DNA of 64,000 bases from Aristaeella lactis (GTDB taxonomy: Bacteria; Bacillota; Clostridia; Christensenellales; Aristaeellaceae). Each line of letters opens with the position of its first letter. The stretch's first letter is position 1. The stretch covers positions 186,001 to 250,000 of the forward strand of contig NZ_CP069421.1 in NCBI RefSeq assembly GCF_018118585.1, given 5' to 3'. Below the pieces are notes generated by a model, which worked only from the letters and a program-made list of their open reading frames with translations, did not search any database and was not told where the DNA came from. Shown in pieces: positions 51,111 to 59,494 of this stretch. The position numbers and the translations under genes are program-made.

Positions 51111-51140
51111 TTGACACGGGCGGAACAGCCGGTGTAAAGT
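51111..51140 (+). promoter_or_regulatory. Promoter of the XRE-membrane regulator gene
   Basis: TTGACA (51111-51116), 18 bp, TAAAGT (51135-51140). Confidence 0.6.
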
Positions 51141-51200
51141 ACATTTGATGGATGAAAAGCCCGGGTTTCGATATGCTGTGGCTGCAAGGAGGACGATGAG

Positions 51201-51767
51201 ATGGAACTTGGAAAGCGGCTGAAGGAATACAGGAACCAGAGCGGTATGACACAGGATGAACTTGCAGAGCGTTTATATGTGACACGGCAGACGATCTCCG
51301 CCTGGGAAAACGACAAAAGCTATCCTGACATCCACAGCCTGCTGATGCTGGGTGATCTGTTTCACGTCTCCCTTGACACATTGGTTAAAGGAGATATCGA
51401 AATCATGAAAGAGACAATTGACCAGGCTGACATTCGTAACTTTAAACGGGACAGCAACATCTACGCGATCCTGCTGATCGCGTGTGTGGTACTGCTTTTC
51501 CCGCTGTGGAAATGGTGCGGCATACCGGGCATCGTCATCTGGGGGCTGCTGTTCGCCGCGGCACTGTTCTATGCCGTGAAACTTGAGAAGGTCAAAAAGC
51601 AACATGATATCCATACATATAAGGAAATCGTTGCCTTCACGAACGGTGAAAAACTGGACAATATCGAAAAGGCGAGGGAAGAAGGAAAACGGAACTATCA
51701 GTTGATCATCGCGGTCGTGGCGTGCGCTGCCCTTGGATTTGGTGTCGCGTGGATCGCGTTTCACTGA
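51201..51767 (+). CDS. XRE-family regulator with membrane segments
   Basis: A 188-residue protein: helix-turn-helix (about 4-58, GMTQDELAERLYVTRQTISA), linker, two membrane segments (about 88-103 IYAILLIACVVLLFPL and 108-123 IPGIVIWGLLFAAALFY), a cytoplasmic stretch and a last hydrophobic helix (171-187). The layout fits a one-component membrane-bound regulator. GGAGG-type site before the ATG (AAGGAGGACG). Target and signal unknown. Confidence 0.88.
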   Translation: MELGKRLKEYRNQSGMTQDELAERLYVTRQTISAWENDKSYPDIHSLLMLGDLFHVSLDTLVKGDIEIMKETIDQADIRNFKRDSNIYAILLIACVVLLFPLWKWCGIPGIVIWGLLFAAALFYAVKLEKVKKQHDIHTYKEIVAFTNGEKLDNIEKAREEGKRNYQLIIAVVACAALGFGVAWIAFH

Positions 51768-51798
51768 TCATCTGATAATCCGGAAAAAACCTGATATA

Positions 51799-51828
51799 CA
51801 GTGCCTGCTTTGCGGCAGGTGCTTTTTT
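51799..51828 (+). terminator. Terminator of the XRE-membrane regulator gene
   Basis: AGTGCCTGC, loop TTTGCG, GCAGGTGCTTTTTT. Confidence 0.8.
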
Positions 51829-51852
51829 GATTTTCCTGTGATGTTATAAAAT

Positions 51853-51899
51853 AGTTGCAATAATAAACAGTTGACAAACGCAACTAAAAGAGATATCCT
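51853..51899 (+). promoter_or_regulatory. Promoter with MarR-type operator
   Basis: TTGACA (51871-51876), 17 bp, TATCCT (51894-51899). The palindrome AGTTG-7 nt-CAACT (51869-51885) covers the -35, and an extra AGTTGC half-site lies at 51853-51858. AGTTGnnnnCAACT-like sites are common for MarR repressors, so autoregulation is likely. Confidence 0.68.
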
Positions 51900-51923
51900 A
51901 CCGGGCATAAGGAGGATGAGCTT

Positions 51924-52358
51924 ATGGACCAGGTAAAGCTTTTTCGTGAATACACCAGGGAACTGGAATGCCATCTGGCGTATCTGAACCAGTCTGACTG
52001 CTGCCAGTGCGGCATTAATGAGTCACAATGCTTCCTGATTGTCGAGATCGGCAGGGAGCCTGGGATCTGTGTGAAAGAACTGGCCGAAAAAGTCGGACTG
52101 GATAAAAGCGGCATTAGCCGCGGGGTTGAGGAGCTGGTCCGGAAGGGATATGTGAACCGGGAGCCATCCATGGAAGACCGCCGCAGTGTTGTGCTTACCC
52201 TTACCGAAGCCGGACAGGCCAGGTTTGAGAAGATAGAGAATGACATGTACGGGAAGTTTGCCGGGGTTTTTGCCAATATAGCAGAGGATAAACGACAGCA
52301 GGTACTTGAAGCCCTGAAGATCTACAATGCAGCCTGCAGAAAAGCGGAGAGTAAATGA
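51924..52358 (+). CDS. MarR-family transcriptional regulator
   Basis: A 144-residue dimeric winged-helix regulator: CVKELAEKVGLDKSGISRGV as recognition helix, SMEDRRSVVLTLTEAG as wing. The N-terminal NQSDCCQCGINESQC has four cysteines that could sense oxidants or metals. It heads a three-gene operon with a C_GCAxxG protein and a GNAT enzyme. AAGGAGG precedes the ATG. Confidence 0.92.
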   Translation: MDQVKLFREYTRELECHLAYLNQSDCCQCGINESQCFLIVEIGREPGICVKELAEKVGLDKSGISRGVEELVRKGYVNREPSMEDRRSVVLTLTEAGQARFEKIENDMYGKFAGVFANIAEDKRQQVLEALKIYNAACRKAESK

Positions 52359-52362
52359 TCGT

Positions 52363-52806
52363 ATGACAAGACAGGAAAAAGCTGTGCAATATTTCAATAA
52401 TGGATTTCACTGCTCCCAGGCGGTTTTAGCCTCGTATGCGGATGAATGCGGCCTTTCGGAGGAGCAGGCACTGAAAATCGGCGCCTGTTTCGGAGGCGGA
52501 ATGCGAAAGGGAGAAGTATGCGGTGCGTGTTCAGGGGCGTTGATGGTGCTTGGCTCCTTATACGGACAGTATGACCTGGCGGATGAAGAAAGCAGGCAGA
52601 CCGCCAATGAGGTAAACGACCGGATGATCAGGGGGTTTGAGGAAGCCTGCGGCTCTTATCTGTGCAGGGAAATCCTCGGGTGCGACATATCAACCCCTGA
52701 AGGCAAACAATACGCCCGCGAAAAAAACCTTTTTAAGGAACTGTGTCCGCAGCTTGTTGCAAACGCGGTGACAGTGCTGGAAAAAATAATCGGAGAGAGG
52801 CAGTAA
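52363..52806 (+). CDS. C_GCAxxG_C_C family redox protein
   Basis: A 147-residue cysteine-rich protein of the C_GCAxxG_C_C family (DVU_1555 type). Motifs: FHCSQAVLASYADECGL, GACFGGGMRKGEVCGACSGA and a late CREILGCD and CPQLV. Cys positions suggest an iron or metal site; members occur near redox genes. The chosen ATG is four bases after the MarR stop with CGGAGAG upstream. Cotranscribed with the MarR gene. Confidence 0.88.
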   Translation: MTRQEKAVQYFNNGFHCSQAVLASYADECGLSEEQALKIGACFGGGMRKGEVCGACSGALMVLGSLYGQYDLADEESRQTANEVNDRMIRGFEEACGSYLCREILGCDISTPEGKQYAREKNLFKELCPQLVANAVTVLEKIIGERQ

Positions 52807-52808
52807 GG

Positions 52809-53327
52809 ATGGACAATGGTCTGATTATCCGCGATGTCCAGGAAGAAGATGCCGAAAGGCTTGCAGAGATCTATGCCTATTATGTGCGGAATACGGCAGT
52901 CTCCTTTGAATATACAGCGCCGTCAGTCAGCGAATTCAGGGAGAGGATCTGTAAAATCAAGGCAAAGTATCCCTATCTGGTCTGTGAGAGACAGGGAAAA
53001 GTGATCGGATACGCATATGCGGGCCGATACAGTCCGAGGGAAGCGTATCAATGGACGGCAACAACATCGATCTATATCGACCATGAATGCCGCAGGCAGG
53101 GCGCGGGATCCCTGCTGTACAGGGAACTGGAAGGCAGACTGCGCGATCAGGGGATCGTGAACCTGCTGGCCGGAGTGGGTTATTGCGAAAAGGAGGACGA
53201 ATACCTCTCCCATGACAGCTACAAGTATCACCTGAAGGAGGGATATACCCTGGTGGCACAGATGAAAGGGGTCGGAAAGAAATTTGACAGGTGGTATGAC
53301 CTCCTCTGGCTGCAGAAAAAACTGTAA
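52809..53327 (+). CDS. GNAT-family N-acetyltransferase (8 of 9), Pat-like
   Basis: A 172-residue enzyme of the phosphinothricin/methionine-sulfoximine acetyltransferase type: IYAYYVRNTAVSFEYTAPS near the N-terminus, SIYIDHECRRQGAGSLLYRE as acetyl-CoA loop. The 3' end of the preceding gene is two bases away and GGAGAGG supports the start. It is the third gene of the MarR operon. Natural substrates of such enzymes are often unknown amino-acid analogues. Confidence 0.88.
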   Translation: MDNGLIIRDVQEEDAERLAEIYAYYVRNTAVSFEYTAPSVSEFRERICKIKAKYPYLVCERQGKVIGYAYAGRYSPREAYQWTATTSIYIDHECRRQGAGSLLYRELEGRLRDQGIVNLLAGVGYCEKEDEYLSHDSYKYHLKEGYTLVAQMKGVGKKFDRWYDLLWLQKKL

Positions 53328-53357
53328 TCAGTGAAAACCGGACTGATCCGGATGAAG

Positions 53358-53388
53358 AAAAGATCCTGCCGTGGCAGGATCTTTTCCT
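53358..53388. terminator. Bidirectional terminator
   Basis: AAAAGATCCTGCC, loop GT, GGCAGGATCTTTT between convergent genes. Confidence 0.88.
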
Positions 53389-53421
53389 TTGGAGTTATTT
53401 GTTCGCAAGTCTCTTTATGGC

Positions 53422-53898
53422 TTATTTCTGAATCCATCCGGAAGCGCCGCGCAGACCGACAACGATCCAACCGCCGTCATCCTTCAGGATGGGGAGAACC
53501 GTATCCTTGTCCAGGAGACCGACCTTCGGCGCCGCAGTATCATTCCATGCGTATACCGGCGTTGCCTTGTCCGTGTGGTACCAGGCGGGATCAATGGCGA
53601 GGTAGTCTGATTTCACCCAGCCGATAATGGCATCATCTTCGGAATCCGAAGTGCTGATCTCAGCCCATCCGTCAGTCTGCTTCATGACGATGATCCGATC
53701 TCCGCCCTGCAGTGAGGAGATGATTCCGGTATCAGCAACAGGCGCCTGGCGCACGGTCAGGTTTTCGCACAGAACAACGGCTGAAAGGCCGATCTGGCCT
53801 TCGCCGTAGGGCGGTATAATTTCAGCCTGGACTGTCCAGATGCTGCCGATGATCAGGGTCATTACGATCAGAATAGTAATCCAAACATGTTTCTTCAT
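53422..53898 (-). CDS. Secreted SH3-domain protein
   Basis: A 158-residue exported protein: signal peptide (1-25, VWITILIVMTLIIGSIWTVQA) and two SH3-like segments (about 40-98, LCENLTVRQAPVADTG, and about 110-158 ending ASGWIQK). AGGAGGA precedes the ATG. No catalytic domain; a cell-wall-binding role is likely. Confidence 0.82.
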   Translation of the reverse strand: MKKHVWITILIVMTLIIGSIWTVQAEIIPPYGEGQIGLSAVVLCENLTVRQAPVADTGIISSLQGGDRIIVMKQTDGWAEISTSDSEDDAIIGWVKSDYLAIDPAWYHTDKATPVYAWNDTAAPKVGLLDKDTVLPILKDDGGWIVVGLRGASGWIQK

Positions 53899-53993
53899 GA
53901 CAGTAGTCCTCCTTTATCATGATACATCTATATAACGCTTCAGCAGGCTGTTTTGTTCCCGACTGCCCGGCAGACGGGAATCAGTTCCTGCAT

Positions 53994-54596
53994 TCACAAA
54001 CCGGCTGCCCGGAGCGCTCCGAGGGAATGGATCCTCACAACCCGGTTTTCATCGGTTTCGGAAATATCCCGCAGCAGGTCCGCATAAGGCCTGACGAATT
54101 CCGGTCTGCGCTTACCAAGTACCCGGAAGATTTCCGGCGCTTCCATCCTGACTTTGTCATCAGGATCATGCAGGAGCTTCTCAAACACCGGCATGGAATG
54201 TTCATAGATATCGGGTGTGTTTGTGGCGATATTTTCCGAAGCCCAGATGAAGCTCAGCCGCACCTTGGGGTCTTCGTCCCCGGCAAAGCGGAACAGGTCC
54301 GCCCAGTATGGTTCGATCACCTGATAACTGCCCCGGCCGATCCGGCCGAGGGCGTTTACCGCCCGTTCCCGCAGAAGGGGGACCGGACTGCTGCAGAAAG
54401 ACACAATGGCGGGAACGGTTTCTTTCACCAGCAGAGGGTATTCAAGGCCGATCTCCGCAAGCAGCCAGAGTGCTTTGGCCCGGATCTTTTCAGATTCATG
54501 ATCAAGTAAAGAAGAAACATACGAAATGCTCTCCTTCCACCTGGTTTTGTCCTTTGTCAGCATTCCAAGATCTTTGTAGAGTTCTGATTCGTTCAA
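53994..54596 (-). CDS. HEAT-repeat protein
   Basis: A 200-residue all-helical protein with about four HEAT/PBS-lyase-like repeats (IRAKALWLLAEIGLEYP, LRERAVNALGRIGRGS, KVRLSFIWASENIAT, KVRMEAPEIFRVLGK). The start is a TTG behind AAGGAGG at eight bases, preferred over an ATG 17 codons upstream without ribosome site. Such repeats mediate protein contact. A shared-type promoter precedes it. Confidence 0.78.
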   Translation of the reverse strand: MNESELYKDLGMLTKDKTRWKESISYVSSLLDHESEKIRAKALWLLAEIGLEYPLLVKETVPAIVSFCSSPVPLLRERAVNALGRIGRGSYQVIEPYWADLFRFAGDEDPKVRLSFIWASENIATNTPDIYEHSMPVFEKLLHDPDDKVRMEAPEIFRVLGKRRPEFVRPYADLLRDISETDENRVVRIHSLGALRAAGL

Positions 54597-54649
54597 GTTT
54601 CCAACCTCCTTCTGCTTCCCGTATGTCCGTTTTTTCAGCAACGGCAATG

Positions 54650-54679
54650 ATCATACCAGAAGAACGGCCGCGCAGTCAA
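54650..54679 (-). promoter_or_regulatory. Shared-type promoter (TTGACT-18-TATGAT)
   Basis: On the minus strand TTGACT, 18 bp ending TGG, TATGAT. Confidence 0.68.
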
Positions 54680-54860
54680 AGGAAAAAGAAAGGTTTGTTT
54701 CTGAAGACGGACAGTTACATGAACCGGTGCCTGCGGACGAATGTGAATAACAGCACAATGATTGACAACAACAGCACAAAGGGAGTCAATTACGACAGAA
54801 TATATGTGTGATAGAATGTGGCCACACAAGGGACAATCAATTACATTTGGAGGGCTTGGT

Positions 54861-56075
54861 ATGAAAAGACTTATTTGCGTGTTACTGACGGCTGTCCTGA
54901 CTCTCGGACTGCTCCTGGCTGCTGCTCCTGCTGAGCAGGCAAAGGAGGAACCCGGCGTGACGGTTTATTTCCCGAACTGGAACATCTATTCCGACGCCCG
55001 GTGCGACGTCAAGGGCCTGCCGTGGGACCGGCTGGACTGCGTTAACCACGCTTTCTGGGAAGTAATTCCCCAGGACGGCGGCTTTGCCGTTGTATCCACT
55101 GACCCCTGGGCTGACACCGATCCGGACAACCCCAACGCTCATTTCCCGCAGTACGCGGAATGCGCGGAAAAGTATCCCGACACAAAGATCCTGATCTCCA
55201 TCGGTGGATGGACGGATTCCGGTCATTTCTCCGAAATGGCACTGACAGCGGAAAGCCGCGGCTCCTTCATCAGGAGCTGCCTGGATACGCTGGATGCCTA
55301 TCCTTTCCTGGGCGGCCTGGACATCGACTGGGAGTATCCCGGTGTGGAACGGGAACCTGAGGATGAAAGCGATGAAGGTTGCCCGGTGGTGGGTGACGAC
55401 TGGACCAACTACACCCTGCTGCTGAAAGAACTGCGCGAAGCGCTGGACGAGCATTTCGGACAGGGCACGAAGCTCCTGACCGTTTGCGCCGGTGCCTCTG
55501 TGGGCTGGTCCCTGAGCAAGCAGGATTACGCTTCCCTGCATCCCTATGTGGACAAGATCAACCTGATGACCTACGACATGGCGGGCTCCTGGGAAGAAAA
55601 CACCGGCCATCATACGGCACTGCTCGGCGAAGTTTCCGCGGATACTGCTGTGAAATACCTGCTGGAGCAGGGCGTGCCTGCTGAGAAGATCACCATCGGT
55701 TCTCCGCTGTACAGCCATGGCTGGAAGATCCGTGAAGCGACTGAAGAAGTTGTCGGCGCCGCCGCGGACGCGATCGACGATTTCACCTGGCATGACCTGA
55801 TCGCCATTGAGGAGGCCGCTGTTGAAGAGGGAACTCCCGGATGGCATAAGGGCTATGATAAGGAAAAGGAAGCGGCGTATCTGTGGAACGACGATCCTGA
55901 ATCCGACGATTATCTCAATTTCATCACCTATGACAGCGCTGATTCCCTGGCAGCCAAGCTGGCCTACATCAACGAAAACAAGCTGGGCGGCCTGATCGTC
56001 TGGGAAGTGCACGGCGACAGCATCGACAGAGACTGGCCGATGATCACTGAGATGCATAAAGGGCTTCACCCCTGA
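54861..56075 (+). CDS. Secreted GH18 glycosidase (chitinase-like)
   Basis: A 404-residue exported enzyme. Signal peptide (1-23, MKRLICVLLTAVLTLGLLL), then a GH18 barrel with the signature LGGLDIDWEYPG (catalytic Glu in DxxDxDxE form), the conserved ILISIGGWTDSG, LMTYDMAG and terminal GGLIVWEVHGD. GH18 members cleave chitin or N-acetylglucosamine-containing glycans, including those of fungi or host glycoproteins. No chitin-binding domain is seen. GGAGGG lies six bases before the ATG; an upstream frame extension lacks support. Confidence 0.92.
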   Translation: MKRLICVLLTAVLTLGLLLAAAPAEQAKEEPGVTVYFPNWNIYSDARCDVKGLPWDRLDCVNHAFWEVIPQDGGFAVVSTDPWADTDPDNPNAHFPQYAECAEKYPDTKILISIGGWTDSGHFSEMALTAESRGSFIRSCLDTLDAYPFLGGLDIDWEYPGVEREPEDESDEGCPVVGDDWTNYTLLLKELREALDEHFGQGTKLLTVCAGASVGWSLSKQDYASLHPYVDKINLMTYDMAGSWEENTGHHTALLGEVSADTAVKYLLEQGVPAEKITIGSPLYSHGWKIREATEEVVGAAADAIDDFTWHDLIAIEEAAVEEGTPGWHKGYDKEKEAAYLWNDDPESDDYLNFITYDSADSLAAKLAYINENKLGGLIVWEVHGDSIDRDWPMITEMHKGLHP

Positions 56076-56108
56076 GGTCCTTCAGGCATAAAATCCTCCA
56101 TAAAGTGT

Positions 56109-56139
56109 CAAAGCCGAACCCGTTACGGGTTCGGCTTTG
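56109..56139. terminator. GCCGAACC-family bidirectional terminator
   Basis: AAAGCCGAACCC, loop GTTAC, GGGTTCGGCTTT between the GH18 gene and the convergent AraC-type gene. Confidence 0.85.
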
Positions 56140-56140
56140 A

Positions 56141-57031
56141 TCATGCCTTTCTGACCGGGCGGAGGACCTGATAACCAAGTCCTTCGGGACAGTGCCTCTG
56201 GTAATCCGGATGTTCAGTCTCATCCCATTCATATCCCAGGATATGCGGATCATAATTCCAGGCCAGTTCTTCCACCGCGTTCATGACATCCGCGTTTTCG
56301 GTCATGTAGTCGAAGGAGGGATAGCCGAAAACCAGATAATCACCGGCGGGAATCTCCCGGAGCTCAAATCCCTGCGGAACAGGGCCGCTGTAGTCTTCCG
56401 GCACACCGGTTCCATAGAAATAGAACCGTTTTCCGTTTGCTTCCTTCCATCCGGCAGTATGGGCCGTGACGATGGGGTGGGCGAGTTTATCCATGCTTGT
56501 CACAAAGCCGCAGACATCATCCTCGTCATGGTAATTCCAGAAGTCACCGTACCCGGCTGCTTTTTCTTCCCAGATCCCCAGGTATTTGTGGGCCGGGATG
56601 TGTTCCACTTTGATAAACAGACGGGATGTTTCCATCTTCGTGATCCTTCCTGTTTCGCTGTAGTCGGGAAGCAGAACCACCTTATGAACCTGAAGGCGGA
56701 TCGGAACAGGATTCTTCCGGTATACAGCCGGGGTGCATCCATACTGTTCCTTAAAAACCCTGGACAGGGCTTCCTGGGAAGAATATCCGTATTTGACGGC
56801 AGTATCCAGGATCCGCTCCCGGGTGTCCCGGATCTCTTCCGCGGCACGGGCCAGACGCCTGCCGGCCGCGTAGGATTTGATGGTCATGTTTGTTACGTCG
56901 TGGAACAGCACCGAGCAGTACCACGGGGAATAGCCGATCTCTTCAGAGAGGTCATGCAGCATCCGGGTCTGATCCAGGTGCGTTTCAATCCAGTCTATCA
57001 TATGCTGGACGGTTTCAACCCATTCCTTCAT
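56141..57031 (-). CDS. AraC-family regulator with GyrI-like effector domain
   Basis: A 296-residue protein: AraC-type DNA-binding domain (about 8-108, LSEEIGYSPWYCSVLFHD and the second helix-turn-helix around YGYSSQEALSRVFKEQYGC), and a GyrI-like small-molecule-binding domain (about 130-296, EHIPAHKYLGIWEEKA; REIPAGDYLVFGYPS). Rob- and BmrR-like regulators of this build sense lipophilic drugs. GGGAGG precedes the ATG. Targets unknown. Confidence 0.93.
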   Translation of the reverse strand: MKEWVETVQHMIDWIETHLDQTRMLHDLSEEIGYSPWYCSVLFHDVTNMTIKSYAAGRRLARAAEEIRDTRERILDTAVKYGYSSQEALSRVFKEQYGCTPAVYRKNPVPIRLQVHKVVLLPDYSETGRITKMETSRLFIKVEHIPAHKYLGIWEEKAAGYGDFWNYHDEDDVCGFVTSMDKLAHPIVTAHTAGWKEANGKRFYFYGTGVPEDYSGPVPQGFELREIPAGDYLVFGYPSFDYMTENADVMNAVEELAWNYDPHILGYEWDETEHPDYQRHCPEGLGYQVLRPVRKA

Positions 57032-57107
57032 GTATTCGCCTCCCGCATCCGACAGGATATCATGCCCGGATCCGGATGTTTTGATATTTCCTGTGGTTCT
57101 GTTTCCG

Positions 57108-57845
57108 TTATATGATAGCCGGCTTCTTCCGGAAGATCAGATGATTAAAGAAAGCAATCTTCCTGTATTCATCCATTGTGCCGGCTTTTGTTTCCAGCTC
57201 CAGCATGGACCGGTACCATTCATCGGTATATTTGATCTCATTATTGGAAGACAAGCCAAAGAAGGTCCTGATCCCGTAAGTGTCAGCAAGCTCCATCCGG
57301 TCAGCCAGGAAGCTGACGAGATGTTCGTTCTCATACACATTCCGGCTTCCGAACATGCTGTCTTCAGCCTCTTCTTTGCACAGCAGGTCCAGGGCAGCCC
57401 GGGGATCATCATTCAGCACGGCATAGGCAACAACCCGGCCCAGGTCATTATGCTTTACAACCGACAGGATGCCACCGGGTTTCAGCACCCGGACCAGCTG
57501 ATTCAGCACTGATTCGGCATCTTCCACATATTCCAGGACATTGTGGCAAAGGACAACATCAAAGGTGCTGTCTTCAATTTCTGAAAGGTATTCTGCTCCC
57601 TGCGGAACCAGGGTATAGCTGTTTTCCTGTACCCGCAGGCTGATCATTTCCTCATTCGGCTCCACGGCGGTGACTTTATGATGCCCGGCGTAATGATCCG
57701 CTGTCAGGCAGAAACCCGCGCCAAAGTCCAGGATCTCCAGACTCCTGTCATCCGGAATATCCAGCTGTCGGTAAATCAGATCGTAGAACATCCTGCCCCA
57801 GGGCTGGTCCACAACGTTCCGGTATCTCTTTATTGCTTCAGACAT
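57108..57845 (-). CDS. Class I SAM-dependent methyltransferase
   Basis: A 245-residue methyltransferase: ILDFGAGFCLTADHYA for SAM, acidic residue in VTAVEPNEEM, STFDVVLCHNVLEYVED motif II. Its build matches SmtA/UbiE-like small-molecule methyltransferases. GGAGAATAAC precedes the ATG. Its codon 245 is close to the AraC regulator start, on the same strand. Substrate unknown. Confidence 0.9.
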   Translation of the reverse strand: MSEAIKRYRNVVDQPWGRMFYDLIYRQLDIPDDRSLEILDFGAGFCLTADHYAGHHKVTAVEPNEEMISLRVQENSYTLVPQGAEYLSEIEDSTFDVVLCHNVLEYVEDAESVLNQLVRVLKPGGILSVVKHNDLGRVVAYAVLNDDPRAALDLLCKEEAEDSMFGSRNVYENEHLVSFLADRMELADTYGIRTFFGLSSNNEIKYTDEWYRSMLELETKAGTMDEYRKIAFFNHLIFRKKPAII

Positions 57846-57881
57846 GTGTTATTCTCCATTCTTTTTTCATTGATTAAAGTA

Positions 57882-58826
57882 TCAGCCAAACCCTTGTATC
57901 CGTATCTCATCCAGCTGGGCGGCTGTCAGCGTACCGGCCCTGTAAAGCTGCCGGTATTCATTCTCCACGGAACTGCCAAAGATCAGCAGGTCATCGGTAT
58001 TGATCGTTACGGGCACTTCGTTCTCAAACAGGGTTTTGACGGGATGGGAAGCATAGCTGCTGACGATCCCGAGCATAATGTTACTGGCGGGGCAGACATT
58101 CAGGCGGATCTTCCTGTCCGCCAGGATGCGCATGAGCCGCGGGGAGGAAGCGGCGCTTATCCCGTGATGGATTTCATCCAGGCCGAGGGTATCCAGGGCA
58201 CGTTCCATATCATCCGGACTGCCGGTCTCCCCGACATGCATCCGCTTAACCAGCCCGTACTGTTCGGCTTTCCGGTACAGGGGAAGGAACGCTTCCGCCG
58301 GCTGGATGCCTTCTCCGCCGCAGACGTCGATTGACCTGAAGAAACCGGAAGCAAAGTATTCCTCCGCCTGCGTCGCTTCTTCCAGGGGATCACAGGAAGA
58401 CATAAAAGTCAGTTCAGGTTCAAGCACGGTATCCGGACAGTATTTCCGGTTGAAGGACTGAAGCAGTCCGGAAAAAGAATCCATACCGCCGGCACCGGTG
58501 ATATCAGATGTGCCGAAGATCAGTACCAGCCTGGAAAGATGGTTCCGGCCTGCCTCCGCAAAGGCGCCTTCCCAGCGGAGAATGTTGCCGGAAAAATCCG
58601 GGCAGGCGGATTTGATCATACCGGTAAACCAGGCCTGCATTCCGCCAAGACCGTCAAAGGAAACGGGAGGTTCCGACAAGGGCCTTTTCAGACGGCTCTC
58701 CAGCCATTCCCGCCGGCAGCCTTTCCCGGCATGGCTGTGAAGGTCGCTCTTCCTGCAGGAGAGCAGACTGTCCCGGTCGTCTTCTTCCAGCGCGCGGATG
58801 AACTTTTCGCTGTCTGGAGCTGTCAT
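57882..58826 (-). CDS. Adenosine deaminase-family protein
   Basis: A 314-residue amidohydrolase. The motifs are intact: DLHSHAGKG (metal HxH), MHVGETGSP (His, Glu catalytic), DEIHHGISA (His) and VTINTDDLLIF (metal and catalytic Asp pair). It would deaminate adenosine or a related nucleoside, though family members also act on aminofutalosine or adenine. It has a shared-type promoter and is divergent from a nucleoside-deaminase gene 142 bases away. Confidence 0.87.
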   Translation of the reverse strand: MTAPDSEKFIRALEEDDRDSLLSCRKSDLHSHAGKGCRREWLESRLKRPLSEPPVSFDGLGGMQAWFTGMIKSACPDFSGNILRWEGAFAEAGRNHLSRLVLIFGTSDITGAGGMDSFSGLLQSFNRKYCPDTVLEPELTFMSSCDPLEEATQAEEYFASGFFRSIDVCGGEGIQPAEAFLPLYRKAEQYGLVKRMHVGETGSPDDMERALDTLGLDEIHHGISAASSPRLMRILADRKIRLNVCPASNIMLGIVSSYASHPVKTLFENEVPVTINTDDLLIFGSSVENEYRQLYRAGTLTAAQLDEIRIQGFG

Positions 58827-58862
58827 GGCTGTCCCTCCTGTTCCCGGAAATTTGTTACCGGC

Positions 58863-58892
58863 ATCATATCAGATATTTCCTCCTTCCGTCAA
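58863..58892 (-). promoter_or_regulatory. Shared-type promoter (TTGACG-18-TATGAT)
   Basis: On the minus strand TTGACG, 18 bp ending TGA, TATGAT, in front of the adenosine deaminase-like gene. Confidence 0.75.
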
Positions 58893-58968
58893 AAAACGGA
58901 AGGAAGTACTGTTTCCTTCAAAAGATGTGCTATACTGTTTCCCACACCGGACAGAAAGGAAAAGATAT

Positions 58969-59481
58969 ATGGACAGCGTAAAGACGATCCCGGATACGGA
59001 AATCATGAAAAAGATCGAAGAATATATGCGGATCGCCATTGAGGAAGCAGAAACGGCTAAACGGAACGGTGAGAATCCCTACGGGGCGGTTCTGCTGGAT
59101 CCGGAATACCGTTTCTGCCATAAGGCGCATTCCAGGAGCATTGAGCTGTGTGATCCGACAGCGCACGCGGAGGTCCAGGTGATCCGGGAATACTGCCGGG
59201 AACAGCAGAAAGTATACTTGGAGGATTATATCCTGGTCTGTTCCGGCGAACCCTGTGTGATGTGCTCCGGCGCGATCAAATGGGCCAGGATCGGGCAGAT
59301 CTATTATTCGGTTCCGCAAAGCGAGATCAACAGGATCAGCGGCGGAAAACCGAAGCCGTCCTGTGAAAGCCTGATCAACTCCGGAGCCAGCCGGAAGCTG
59401 ATCGTCGGCAATGTCCTCCCGGAAGAGGGACTGAAGGTTTTTGAAGGTTTTCAGTTCATTCCGCAGGACAGGAAAAAATAA
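58969..59481 (+). CDS. Nucleoside deaminase (CMP/dCMP-type zinc site)
   Basis: A 170-residue zinc deaminase: THAEVQVIREY (His ligand, Glu) and CSGEPCVMCSGAIKWA with the PCxxC zinc cysteines, as in guanine, tRNA-adenosine and cytosine deaminases. The N-terminus (EEAETAKRNGENPYGAVLLD) fits the guanine deaminase-like group. It is divergent from the adenosine deaminase-like gene, suggesting a linked purine or nucleoside salvage role. GAAAGGA lies before the ATG. Confidence 0.88.
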   Translation: MDSVKTIPDTEIMKKIEEYMRIAIEEAETAKRNGENPYGAVLLDPEYRFCHKAHSRSIELCDPTAHAEVQVIREYCREQQKVYLEDYILVCSGEPCVMCSGAIKWARIGQIYYSVPQSEINRISGGKPKPSCESLINSGASRKLIVGNVLPEEGLKVFEGFQFIPQDRKK

Positions 59482-59494
59482 TTTTCAAACACTA

